Below, piece after piece: positions 37,135 through 46,900 of a DNA stretch of 64,000 nucleotides (position 1 is its first letter; each line of letters starts with the position of its first letter). Location of the stretch: the NCBI RefSeq assembly GCF_028389875.1, contig NC_084671.1, positions 2,749,501 to 2,813,500 on the forward strand, read 5' to 3'. A model generated the notes under the pieces. That model was not told the origin of the DNA, did no database searches, and saw only the letters and a list, made by a program, of their open reading frames with translations. The position numbers were made by a program, and so were the translations under genes. Source of the stretch: Rhea pennata (Eukaryota > Chordata > Aves > Rheiformes > Rheidae).

Positions 37135-40100
37135 TATTCAAAAAGGTGAGGAGAGAACAGAATTACAATTTGCAGATTGTCTCATACAACTGTGATTTTG
37201 TTTCTTTTTTTAACATACGTTTTCATTTCCGCAGTGTTCACAGGGCGGCATGGAGTTCGCTCCTAACGAGAAAACAGCCAAATCGTCTCATTAAAATCAA
37301 ATTGGATGCTCAGGGAAAAAAAAAACAGAACAAAACAAAACGAACAATTGGCAATCTGTTAATACCTGATTCATTGCAGTGTGGTGGTGGTGGTGGTGGT
37401 GACTCTTTCTTTTCTTGTTCTTCATCTATAAAAAAGAAGATGTATAAGGCAGGTATCTAACACACCCCTCTGAGGGGGGGCCCTGATCTGTGGCTTTTGC
37501 AGACCCGGGAGCATGCACGCTGGCACAGGCTTCATGCTGCGAGGGACCAAGCTCAGCGCCGGAGCACAAGACTGACCAAACTGCAGGAGATTTGCAAAAT
37601 GCATCTGCACACTCCCGCACATGCACTGGGCTTTCCTGATTAGGCTTTCCAGTGTTTTTACCCAAAGAGATGCACTCGCCTTGCCAGCACTAAATCACTG
37701 TATCGCTACGCTTGCACATCACGGTAGGAATCATCTATTACTACTATCATTACCCACTTTGTCCTTCTAAAGCCTTAAAAGGCAGGTAAAAGAAGCAAAC
37801 ACAAAAGCATACTCACCTGACTTTCTCACATCCGACTCCTCAGTATCTGATGAGGAAAAAACTTTCTAATTATTTAAGTAAAAATAATCATATGAAACAA
37901 GAATAAATTGCTGGGGGGGGGGGAGTAACACATGTAAGCAAAAACCTGCAGGCTTTTCAGCAACAGCAACACTTCCTTTAATTCTTTTCGTGGCCATCCT
38001 GTTTCGCCACTTTTGCTGCCAACTTTGGAGCAGATTTATAGCTTCATGGTGTTTGGACAACTACCGTTGTATAAAAACAGCTGCATGGATTGTGTCTGGA
38101 GGCTAAAGCAACATTCGCTGCTGCTCCTCTATTCCTGCCCTGCTCAAAGCAGAGACCAGGGAAACAACAAGCCCACAAAGCATGATTTTTCTTTTCGATA
38201 TGCGGTCATGGAATTAACCCAGCAGTATGTTAACAGGGAGACTCCTCCCGTAAAACACCACTGTTTTAAGTTGAGTTTGTTTTCAAACGAGGGAAGATGT
38301 GCACACAGTATCGTAACTGCTCACCTGACTCATCTCCAGAGGTACTGCTGGAGTCACTGGCAGAACTGTCCTCTCCTGGGCAAAACCACAGCCCGTCAGT
38401 CACGGGAAGGATTCACAACAGTAAGTCAAAGATATATGTAGAAGTTTAAATGCATTATATTGATCAGCCAGCTGGATACACAGAGGGAAGGAGAAGCACA
38501 GTAGAGGGAAGTACAAAACCCTGCACAGCCCAGGACTATGTGCCTGCCTTCACCCTCAGCTCACCCCAGCTCAGCGCCCCGAAATACAGCACGTGGGATG
38601 TAAGGGGGAGCAGCACGTGGCTCTTGCAAAGGCAAACTGAAGAGAAAACCACCTTGCAAAACAAACGTCTGCAGGTGTGGCAGCATTATCTTCACTGCGA
38701 TTTTATTGCTGTGCAATAACAAACCGTTATGGGAACGTCACCTTCTGGTTATGATCACAGGAAAACAGGCTTTGCTCATGCCACGGGGGGTGGGGAGGGG
38801 AGGGGAAGAAAAAAAATCACAGGATTTTATGAAAATGTGACAAAAAGGGGGAGAATTTTATGAAAATTCTGTGCAGCAAAGGCTGCATAAGAGCAAAATA
38901 CCAAAATTCACACATTCAAAGGAAATAGAGTGAAACGTTGGAAGTGCCTTACTGCAAACAGCGATTTCTTTGCGCCAAGACTCATTTCTGAGCTTTGGGG
39001 CTGAGCGCAGGCTGCCGCTTACCTGGTTTACGCTCATCAGCCGATCCGTCGCCGTTGGTGATGCAGGCATCTGCGTCTGAAACACAGATGAGGGTACAGG
39101 TGCGTTTTCCACGGGAAAAAGGAGAATTTTGTGCACCTACGACCCCAGCAGCCAGGACCGCCCCGGCACGTGCTCCGCTGAGCACGGAGGAAGCAGCGGG
39201 CCAACGGGCGTCCGTACAGTCCGCGCCTGCGCTCCGGTGCGCAGAAATTAGGCAGTCAGGTGCGGACTCACTCTTCTCTTGGCATTTTTATACTACGCGC
39301 GTAACACGAAAGGGATAAGCAACAAAAAAAAAAATAGAAATAATTAAAAAAGCACAAGAAGACTGAAATTCTCCCGTGCGATGCTCAAGCGCTGCACGAG
39401 CCTCTTCAAAGCACGCAGGTGCACAAAGGGGATTTCTAGGAAGCCCGCGCCCGTACCTGCTTCGCCGGCAGAGAGGGCTTCGGTCCCGCTGGAAGACAAA
39501 GCGGGACACACGTGAGCGCGTCCGGCCGGTCTCGGGGGGCTCCGAGGGAATGTCAGCGCGGGCTGCGCGGCCCCGCCGCGGCGGCGCTTCTGCGGCACCC
39601 GGCACCCTCCCGGCGGCTTCAGGAGGCAGCGCGGGGCGCTGGGGGCGCCGCGGGGCGCTGGGGGCGGCGCGGGGCGGGCCGAGGCCCCGCGGGCGCCGCG
39701 CTCCAGCCCTCCCCGGGGGGCTCGGGGGGGTAGGGGGGGACACCCCAGAGAGCCCCACGCAGGGCCACGGGTGATTCCCAACCCCCCCCCCCCCCCCCCC
39801 ACTCCCGCGATCCGCCCCCCGCTAACCGCTCTCCGGGGAAAGGCGCCGGCAGCCTTATCTCTCGCCGTGCAGGAGCCGCGGGGGGGGGTTGGACACGCGG
39901 GGGAGGGGACACGCGCGCGGGGGGGGGACATGCACGGAGGGGCACGGGACACGCGCGGGGGGGGGACACGCGCGGGGGGGGGACACGCGCGCGCGGGGCG
40001 GGCGCGGCGCTGGCTCCGGGCGCGCTTTTGTCTGCGGCGGGGGAAGCTGCGGCCGCTCGCGGCGCCTCGTCGCGGCTGCGGCGGGGAGGATCGGGGGGGC

Positions 40101-40236
40101 GGAGGGCGACGGGAGGATGCTGACGGGGGGGAGGAACGGAGGGCGACGAGGGGACGGAGGATGCGGGACGCGGCGGCGCGGCGCGGCGCGGCGCTCACCT
40201 GCGCGGCACCTGCGGGCCGGCGGCGCGGCGCCTCAT
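32963..40236 (-). CDS. FIIND-death-domain protein (NLRP1/CARD8-like FIIND, C-terminal death domain)
   Basis: Fourteen coding exons, listed individually, have fully compatible phases and give about 493 residues. Residues 1-88 are Ser/Asp/Glu-rich and disordered. Residues about 89-346 form a FIIND: a ZU5-like half with TYQCSVTGLIFEV, SVLSW and GGPLFDV, and a UPA half with SLSPVGPLLR, LLYHGAVVLYKV and KIDKPP. Residues 347-392 are a charged linker, and 393-484 a death domain. FIIND modules in NLRP1, CARD8 and PIDD1 cut themselves and release a C-terminal signalling part. His182 (FKVLH) and Ser210 (SL|SP) match the catalytic His and nucleophile. There is no NACHT, LRR or transmembrane segment. The promoter is GC-box-rich and the gene is convergent with IL12A. 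UNC5CL and PIDD1 share ZU5-UPA-DD order, but the motifs here are closer to NLRP1/CARD8. The 3' end and exon 7 are the weakest parts. Confidence 0.85.
34541..34624 (-). CDS. FIIND-DD gene, exon 13 (basic linker)
   Basis: 84 nt, phase 1-1, between CTTTCCTCCTCAG and GCAG|GTAGGG. Encodes TKRRKSTHSFSEDEEYYQKK and continues to WKGSSTA. TKRRK resembles a short nuclear-localisation signal next to an acidic Ser-containing patch. Confidence 0.78.
34731..34784 (-). CDS. FIIND-DD gene, exon 12 (linker)
   Basis: 54 nt, phase 1-1, between ATGTTTGGCAG and GTCA|GTAAGT. Encodes DWIHHEQNRNEQKRSTV, hydrophilic and probably unstructured or helical. Confidence 0.7.
35070..35208 (-). CDS. FIIND-DD gene, exon 11 (end of UPA)
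   Basis: 139 nt between TTTATTGCAG and GGAGA|GTAAGC. Reads EIEFVDGSLLKLKSYIEVYL and then SLVELESDAIVWKAKLRE, like the terminal strand of FIIND (VWEA type). Confidence 0.85.
35400..35534 (-). CDS. FIIND-DD gene, exon 10 (UPA)
   Basis: 45 codons in phase 0 between AAATCTTAG and CGGAG|GTAAGG. Reads DISRAVKHSNKKFIKIDKPP and continues to AEITPE; the KIDKPP block and YRLVCEPEAEI match the UPA core of FIIND proteins. Confidence 0.85.
35826..36079 (-). CDS. FIIND-DD gene, exon 9 (autoproteolytic site and start of UPA)
   Basis: 254 nt between TTGCCTTTGCAG and AAAG|GTAGGG. Contains His182 in FKVLHV and, 28 residues later, Ser210 in SSLSPVGPLLR. In human NLRP1 the corresponding His1186 and Ser1213 are 27 residues apart and the residue before the cut is Phe. 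The UPA part continues with LLYHGAVVLYKV and LSFRVYVATNNDSFIK. Confidence 0.88.
36176..36396 (-). CDS. FIIND-DD gene, exon 8 (ZU5-like half of FIIND)
   Basis: 221 nt between GCCCGCTGCAG and GGGTG|GTGAGT. Carries TYQCSVTGLIFEV, VAVTYSVLSW, GGPLFDV and the FPHALCL block. Mammalian FIIND domains have the same order: C..TGL.F.V, then an Ser-Trp, then GPLFD, then PHF. Confidence 0.88.
36515..36539 (-). CDS. FIIND-DD gene, exon 7 (tentative 25-nt exon)
   Basis: An excellent acceptor (CCTTGTTTTTTGCACAG) is followed by 25 nt reading DFSCVIWT plus two bases. These phases fit exon 6 on one side and exon 8 on the other exactly. The peptide sits where FIIND domains begin, with a pattern like F-[ST]-P-x-[VI]-W. 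The donor ACGAG|GTGTTG is weak after +4, so the boundary is uncertain. Confidence 0.5.
37109..37134 (+). repeat. (GA)n microsatellite in intron 6 of the FIIND gene
   Basis: An uninterrupted GA dinucleotide run of about 12 units follows a short A run. Confidence 0.9.
37366..37425 (-). CDS. FIIND-DD gene, exon 6
   Basis: 60 nt, phase 1-1, between CTTTTTTATAG and TCAG|GTATTA. Encodes an acidic start (DEEQEKKES), six prolines from a CCA repeat, then HCNES. The triplet repeat suggests length variation between individuals or species. Confidence 0.72.
37817..37846 (-). CDS. FIIND-DD gene, exon 5
   Basis: 30 nt, phase 1-1, between TTTCCTCATCAG and TCAG|GTGAGT. Encodes DTEESDVRKS. Confidence 0.7.
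38325..38375 (-). CDS. FIIND-DD gene, exon 4
   Basis: 51 nt, phase 1-1, between TTTTGCCCAG and TCAG|GTGAGC. Encodes GEDSSASDSSSTSGDES, a Ser-rich stretch with several SxxD/E casein-kinase-2-like sites. Confidence 0.75.
39023..39076 (-). CDS. FIIND-DD gene, exon 3
   Basis: 54 nt, phase 1-1, between CTGTGTTTCAG and CCAG|GTAAGC. Encodes DADACITNGDGSADERKP, acidic and low-complexity. Confidence 0.75.
39457..39488 (-). CDS. FIIND-DD gene, exon 2
   Basis: 32 nt between TTTGTCTTCCAG and GCAG|GTACGG, encoding SGTEALSAGEA. It joins exon 1 in phase and leaves one base. Confidence 0.65.
39782..39800 (+). repeat. Poly(C) run in intron 1 of the FIIND gene
   Basis: Nineteen consecutive C are flanked by more C-rich DNA. 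On the transcribed strand it is a G run able to form quadruplexes and is prone to length errors. Confidence 0.9.
39885..40000 (+). repeat. G-rich minisatellite with GGGGACACGCG units
   Basis: About six imperfect units of GGGACACGCGCGGGGG type, 15-22 bp long, differ mainly in G-run length. The block lies in intron 1, just inside the CpG-rich promoter of the minus-strand gene. Confidence 0.85.
40199..40236 (-). CDS. FIIND-DD gene, exon 1 with start codon
   Basis: Encodes MRRRAAGPQVPR plus two bases, ending AG|GTGAGC. The ATG has G at -3. The same frame stays open upstream to another ATG at 40,513-40,515, so a transcript starting further upstream could add about 93 residues of Pro/Arg/Ala-rich sequence. 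The upstream part consists of GC boxes and is more likely promoter. Confidence 0.7.
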
Positions 40237-40500
40237 CGCGGCGGCGGCGGCAGCGCGGGCGGGCGCGGGCGCGCGGCGCGCGCGGCGCGGGGGCGGGGCC
40301 ACGACGGCGCCGCCCCCGCCCCCTCCCCTCGCGCGGGGAGCCGGCGGGCGGGGCCACAGACTCCGCCTCCTCGCGCGTGGGGTGGGCGGAACCCCCGCCG
40401 GCCCCGCCTCCTCGCGCGGGGTGGGCGGGGCCATCGGGGGGCCCGCCGCCGCTGGGGGCGGGGCCACAGCCGGGCCCGCCCCCTGGCTGGGGGCGTGGCT
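40237..40500 (-). promoter_or_regulatory. GC-box promoter of the FIIND-DD gene
   Basis: Four exact GGGCGGGGCCA sites lie at 40,291-40,301, 40,346-40,356, 40,423-40,433 and 40,456-40,466. Further GC boxes and a partly duplicated block of CCTCCTCGCGCG followed by GGGGTGGGCGG lie between them. There is no TATA box. This is a housekeeping-style Sp/KLF promoter, unlike the TATA promoter of IL12A. Confidence 0.7.
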
Positions 40501-43500
40501 GCTGTGCCCATTCATACTCCCTGTGCGCGCGTACAGCTCGTCTGTACACGCACGTGCTCTCCCTGCGTGCCGATATATATTTGCAGGTATATGTATACCC
40601 TATACTTACCCATGAGGCGCCCGCAGAGCTCACACGGATGTACGGCATACCCACATTAGACACTGTATGCACGCGCGAGGCACGGCAGATACTGCTTGTA
40701 CGCACCGGAGATACCTGTGCTGCGTATAGCCGTATATAGCGTCACCTGCGGTCACGGCTCCCCTGAGCTCCCCAGCTCCGCACGGTCCCAGCGATGACCG
40801 TGGCACGGGCATCACCACGCCGGCCACACTGTCTCCCACAGCCCAGGGCGTGCCCACTCCTCCAGACACTGTTTTTTTTTAATTAAAAAAAGGAAGCAAA
40901 AAGAAAAAGAATCGTTTGGCTGGGCTGCGTGATGCTGTTACGGCCGCAGCCGTGCTCTGCATGCCTTTGAATTCCTCTGTCGGACTGCTTAACCAGAGCT
41001 TCAGACCTTCCAGGGCTCGCTGTGAGGGGGGTCCGAATGCACACATCGTAGCCCAACTGGGTCTGAGTGCATCAAACTCTACATTTTAAGACAGAAATGT
41101 ACATTCTGCACAGGTACCGTTTTTATTCAGTTCCAAGGAGTTAATTTTTCTGTTGCAATAGAGTCTCCAGCCAGACTTTATGCCCACGCACATAGAAGAC
41201 CCCAACACAACCCTGTGCATACCCAGGATTTAATAAATCAGCCTCACGCTCCCTTTTTGGTGGCTGGACTTTCAGAGAGCGTTTTATTATTACTAAAAAT
41301 ATTTAAGGTGCAAACAGTGGTTCCCGGTGGCGTGGCTGCAAACAGCCCCCTTTGCTACCCGTGGGTTGTCACTGGAGCTGGCACCGGCCTTGGGGCCACA
41401 AATCAGCCAGAGAGACAGGCAATAATGTGTGGAAAAAGGCAACTTGTTAATTTTACCATAAATAGATGGGGGGGGGGGGAACATGCATGAAATACACTGC
41501 ACCACGGTTTTCCACGTTTTCCCACTGCCGCCCCCGGCTCAGGGCTCGGACGTCGGCTCACCCGGGCGTCGCGAGCCCCCGCGCCTCCTTTGCCGGCAGT
41601 GAATATTTGCCCTCCTGCGTTGGCGGGCCGCCCGACGTGGGCCCGGCCGCCTGGCCTCCGCGGCTGCTGTTTACGGTGGATAAAAAAGGAAACAAAAATA
41701 GAAAGGTCGAACCACCGGGAAGGCCCCGGCTTCCTGCCCCTGGGGCGCAGCAGCGGCGGCGCTCGGCTGGGTCAGGAACCAAAGCAGCACGTTTGGAACC
41801 TTAAAATGTCCGGAAACGGGTTCGGGGGGACCCCGAGCCCCGCCGAGCATCCCTGAAAAGGCTGGCGAGGCCACAGTGGCCCATGCTCTGCTCCGCTCTC
41901 GCGGGGGGCTTCGTTTCGCGCCTTCGGCATGCACCTCGTTTTCCCCTTTAACGTCGTTCGTTTAGTTTTTTTCTTGTTGTTTTCCTTTTTCCCCCTTCGG
42001 CAAAGCCGATCCCCCATCCAAGCCTCCCCAGGGCCGCCGCGGGGCTCCCGCGCCCGCAGCGCCGCAGCGCGGGAACCTGCGCGGCCCCGGGGCCCCCGAA
42101 CCACGGTACCGTGCCTCCGCCGCTTTCTTTTTTTGGGGGGTTAAAAAAACCCTCCCCAAAACGTCGGGAGGGGCAGAAGAGCGGCCGGCGGCGGCGCGCT
42201 CCTCCGCGGCCCCCTGACTCACGCCGTCCCCGGGGGCGGCAGCGGCGGAGAGAAACCGCTCCTGGAGAGAGGGGGCACGGGAAAGGATCCGCTGCTATAT
42301 TTAACTGCAAATAATAGGAAGAGGCTGAGCTTTGGGGGCTAAGTTGTAAATAACAGGGAGATGAAATCATCCCAGAAAAGTCACGGCTGCGCCGTTAGAG
42401 CCTCCTGAGAAACGGCATGACTAACGAAGGCTGCGGTTTGGAAAAACGTTGCCCCCCTGTAAAAAATATATAGTTTTTGATCATTCCAGACCACTGCAGT
42501 GATCCTTCCAACTGTGACAAATCGGTCTTCATTGGCTTTTAGCTGTTATTGCAGTTTAATATGTTTATTAAAATAAATAACGTTATTCATAGGCCGGCTG
42601 CTCTCCCAGGCCTCCCGCTGCAGCCTGAAGGCTCGAAATGAAACGCGTGCCGAAGGGCCGCGCTGAGCCGGGGTTATAATCAGAAATTAACGTAATTTGC
42701 CTCAGAAAAAAACAGCCGCCGAAGTGAATCATCCGTGTTACACGAGCAGCCTTACTATACAACCGGCAGGTGGAGGGACAACCATCATTTCTAACGCTCG
42801 AAGCCACAACCTGCGCTCGCCAAACGAAGGGGGAATCTGATCTGCCCGGAGTCCAAGGGCCTAAACCCCCATTGCAATGGATTAATGCAACGGGAGAACT
42901 ATCATGAGCAAGTCTTTCTAACGCTTATTTTAGCAGAAGGCAGAAAATAGAGGACGTTAACCGTAACACGGCATCCGTTACGTCTGGCCACGCACCCGAT
43001 ACTGATAAAATTCTGCTGCAATATTTCCACATCTTATTTATGTGAAGAAAACACATTTCGTTGCTGGAGATCATCCAAAAGTGTTAAGGGGGGAAATGAC
43101 CTAGGCTGGGAAGGAATCACAGTCATGCGTGAGCGTTCGATGCTCTCTCACTTTCCCTTTTTTTAATAGTCTGAAAGAAAATATTTGCTGGCAGTAGAGA
43201 TTTCTGAACTGTGAGGTAATGGCTTTTTTTTTTTTCTTTTTTTAACATATGCAGAGTCACCTTCTTGTTTCTGAAGCCTTCTTACAGTTACAGAGGTGCT
43301 TGAAAACCGCCAAGCGATGCACTTCAGCTTGCGCTCTTCGCTGGCCCGACCGGGAGCTAACGCGGGGGCGGCCCCGCGGCCCCCGCGCTCCGAAGCCAGC
43401 CCCGAGCGTGCTCCTTCGGGAGCTCCTGGAACGGTTCGCACAGCCGCAGCAGCGCGGGCGGGAGCTGTGGGAGAGCCCCAGCCGGCGGGAGCGCCGAGCG

Positions 43501-43900
43501 CGGGGAGCAGGGCAAGGCGAGGAAGGCGCCGCGGCCCCGCGGCTGCCTCCCGTCGCACCCGGCGGGAGCAAATCGGAGGAAGCCAAGAGGAAAAGCGCCG
43601 GGCGTCCGTCGCCGCGTTCTGCGTCTGCAGGTTTTCCCGGGCCTCGAGCGGCGGCGGCTCCTCCGGCGCCCGCGGAGTTTCGCAGCGGAGCCGAGAGCCG
43701 GGGCAGTAGCCCTCGTGAGCGCACGTGCTGTACGCAACAGAGCTGCCTTAAAAGCCGTTTGAATGTACTTCAACTACATGGATATAGACACCGATGCGGA
43801 GATGCAAATTTTGAAATCTTTCTTGCTACTGCTTTTAAGCATTTATTGCAATAATTAGTGTGGCTCAAAACGGTAAAGCGCAAAAGACATTGCATGATGC
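40500..43900. other. CpG-rich region without a recognised gene
   Basis: Two further CpG-dense blocks lie at about 41,520-42,260 and 43,310-43,720. They keep long frames open on both strands (up to about 200 codons), but the products are Ala/Arg/Pro-rich and resemble no family. A TGACTCA (AP-1 type) site is at 42,215-42,221. A distal promoter, enhancer or non-coding RNA start is possible. In human, the intronless gene C3orf80 lies between IL12A and IFT80; I found none of its sequence here. Confidence 0.45.
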
Positions 43901-46900
43901 TCCATTTAGAAATAAGATCCTCCTATCTAATTTAAACACCAATCCTGCTTTCACTGGAATTGAGATTAAGCCCTGAGGGTAGAGCCAATCCTGACCAGGT
44001 ATGGAGATCACAGGGAACGTAACGCACCGGAGAAAAATCTCCTCTCGCAAAGCACTACTGATTTTAGGTCTTGCTAATGCAAGGGGCGAGACCGGGAAGA
44101 TTTTAAGGACAGTAAGATTAGTTTTTTCGTAAGATCTTTTCCAGAAAGTGGAACTAGCATAGTCGGTCTTTCTAAAGCAGAGTGCCCTTGGTCTCTGTGG
44201 AGTTATCTAACAGCTACGAGAAAGCTGAGGGAGGGAAGTCCTGAGACGGTTAAAAGCTAAAGGAACAGCCCCAATCCTCTGCTCCTCTCTCACGTGGAGC
44301 GTCCTCGGTTACATCAGTCCGAGGGCTAGCACGAAGGTGGATTACGGCACTGGGAATAATGTTTAGCGCTCTTAATAAACAGGCAAAATCCCAGAGAATC
44401 CCTCCTGCCTTTTCTTTTTTTTCCGTCTTAATGAGGAGCGTTATAAAACGCTCAGCGGACACTCCTGCAAAGTGCCTGCAGCACTCGTGATCATTGGGTT
44501 TGTGCAAAGATAAAGCAAGCAGAATTTGAGATTGTCCTAATTTACATCACGGTCCAGTTTAGCTTGGAGCATCTAACTCAGCCTTAAACGGCCAACTGAT
44601 CTCCGCTTCCTCTGCCATCATCACAAGCTTCCTCCTCCCCTCAGCTTAGAGCTCTCGCCGGAGACAGGAATCGCTCAAAATAAGGGCAATGCTGGGCGGC
44701 CCATTATGGCAATAGGCTTATGCCCAAACAAACTAATAAAAAGGATCTGTTCTAGCTTGAAGTTAGCACTTGGGGGGGGAAGCAAGGTTCTTTTACAGTG
44801 CACATAGATACACATACGAGAGCCCTCTGCTTTATCCTTTGCACACCTATTTACCCTCAAAGGAAACCCAAATGGGTATGTTGGAAAGACATCAGAGTAT
44901 TTCCCAACTGCAAAATGCCTACTACCAAAGCTATTTCTCAATATAAAGAAAAAAAATCTTGCAAATCCGTTATAAAAGACATGGAAGTAATTAAACACGA
45001 CACTGTTTACGCAGCCGTTTCATCTGATTGTTCCAGGCATATTGCCTAGCTCTGTGCTAAGGACTAACTTATCCCTTTATTTCCTTGAAGATATCAGACC
45101 GTCATACTTTCATATGAAGCACTTACTCCTGATTATAAACATTTACAGTTGGGTGAAGGTGCCTAAATTAAAACATGCAGATAATTTACATTTCAGTATT
45201 TTAAGTTTTATAGCAGGAGGAAACCCTTGCCTGAATCGGATCAACAAAAATATACATGGGAAACACAAGCTCTTCCATATGGAAAGTTCACACAAACTTT
45301 TCTTCACTCTCACAGAACAAAATATTAGTGCACAGGATGTATTAGTCACAGAATTTTACGAGAAGGTGAAAAGATTATCATGAGAGAGGTCACGAGCCAG
45401 ACAACGTTGGCTGTTGCTGAAGAGACGAATCGCTCTGTGCTCTGTACGTTAACGTACGACTCAACGCACACTCTTCTCCTTGTTCCACTGACTGCCAAAA
45501 CCACCTAATCAGTTAGACCTACTCAGCACGAACCGTATTTATGGAATCACGAAATGCCAGCTGATCTTGGGTCCACTGAAAAAACGTGGTGTCACTAATT
45601 CACAAATACAGAATAGAAGTAATGGAAGTCTTGAAATCTATACACTGAATATCAATCACGGAATACATAAAAACCGCTAAATGGCACTTTTTCCAAATTC
45701 CCTCTATTTGTAGGTGGTAACATCAACGTTTGTCAAGAGCTCAGGTTTTTTTAGAAAGCTGTTTAGTTATAGCTTTGACTATTCCAGAGTGAAATAAGGC
45801 AACTGAAAACAAATAATGAGCCAAATTGGCTTCCAAATACACTACGCTCTAATGTAATTGAAATTCATCCCCCCTTAGAGCAGCAGCAAACAGGTAGGTC
45901 CTGCCTGGGCTCTCCTGTGCTCACCAAGAATTTCACCTCTGCTTCTGTTGAAATTTTCATCGTGTCCTTTACATATCCCAAGCTTTACATCTAAGCAAGG
46001 CACGGGGAGCCCGCCCCTGCGTGTTCCTGGCACGCACTTTTGCAGCCGGGTGCAGTCAGCTGGAGAGGTGGTACCTCATAAAATCCGAACATCTTAAAAC
46101 CCAGCAAGCTTCCAATCCAAAGCATGAAGTGCAGGAAAAGAGGGGGGAGAGGTTTTGTCCTATGCACAGCAAATAACAAGCGTTATTTGTGAGCCAGCTA
46201 GGGTAGCCACAGGACACGCGCACAAGTCTTGGCCAGGTCATAGCCATGGTGATCATGGATTTAACAGCTCATTAGTTTGTATTTTCTTATTTTTTTCTTC
46301 CATGTTTGTGATTTGTGTTTAACTCTCCTCAGAGTATTTTATACCTACATTGCCTTTCTTTCTAGACATGATTAACCTTAATCTTTTTCACTAAAATTGT
46401 ATTTTTATTAATTTAAAAAATAGAACTTTCATTCTCTCATCATTATTACATGACAGTTGGCCTTGCTATTTCTGTATTGTAGATTCCTATTTCTATGGAC
46501 AAGCAAGCTAAAAGCATGATCTAATCCCTACTTAATCTACATGAATAAAATCAAGTCACATATCACCTACTTTGCACTTATACAGAACTTTGTGTGTCCT
46601 GTTTTGAAAGGAAATTAGTATGTATATTGGTTAATTAATATGGAATACCATGGAGTCATAAGAGGCTCCATGTCCATACTATTGGAAAAAAATGATGAAC
46701 GATTGAGTTCTTCACTGACCATTCATTTCAGATGTCTGTCTACCCCCAAAAATTGTAATTCCTGGAAGAGTAATCACTTGCAATAGTTTTTTTGATGCTT
46801 GCACACTCAGATCAGTTTGTGAAAGCCCAAAGAGACTTCTCCTGTTCTATTTATATTTTTAAGATGGTGTTTGCCATCATCGTGTAAGATGCTCTTGAGG

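Noticed and set aside
39344-40705. 453-codon minus-strand open frame across the FIIND gene promoter
   Set aside because: It is a product of GC-rich composition. Its frame includes the real exon 2 codons by coincidence, but the rest is repeats, GC boxes and intron.
43249-43854. 201-codon plus-strand open frame, rich in Arg/Pro/Ala
   Set aside because: It lies in a CpG island where all frames stay open, has no domain or splice support, and equally long frames exist on the other strand.
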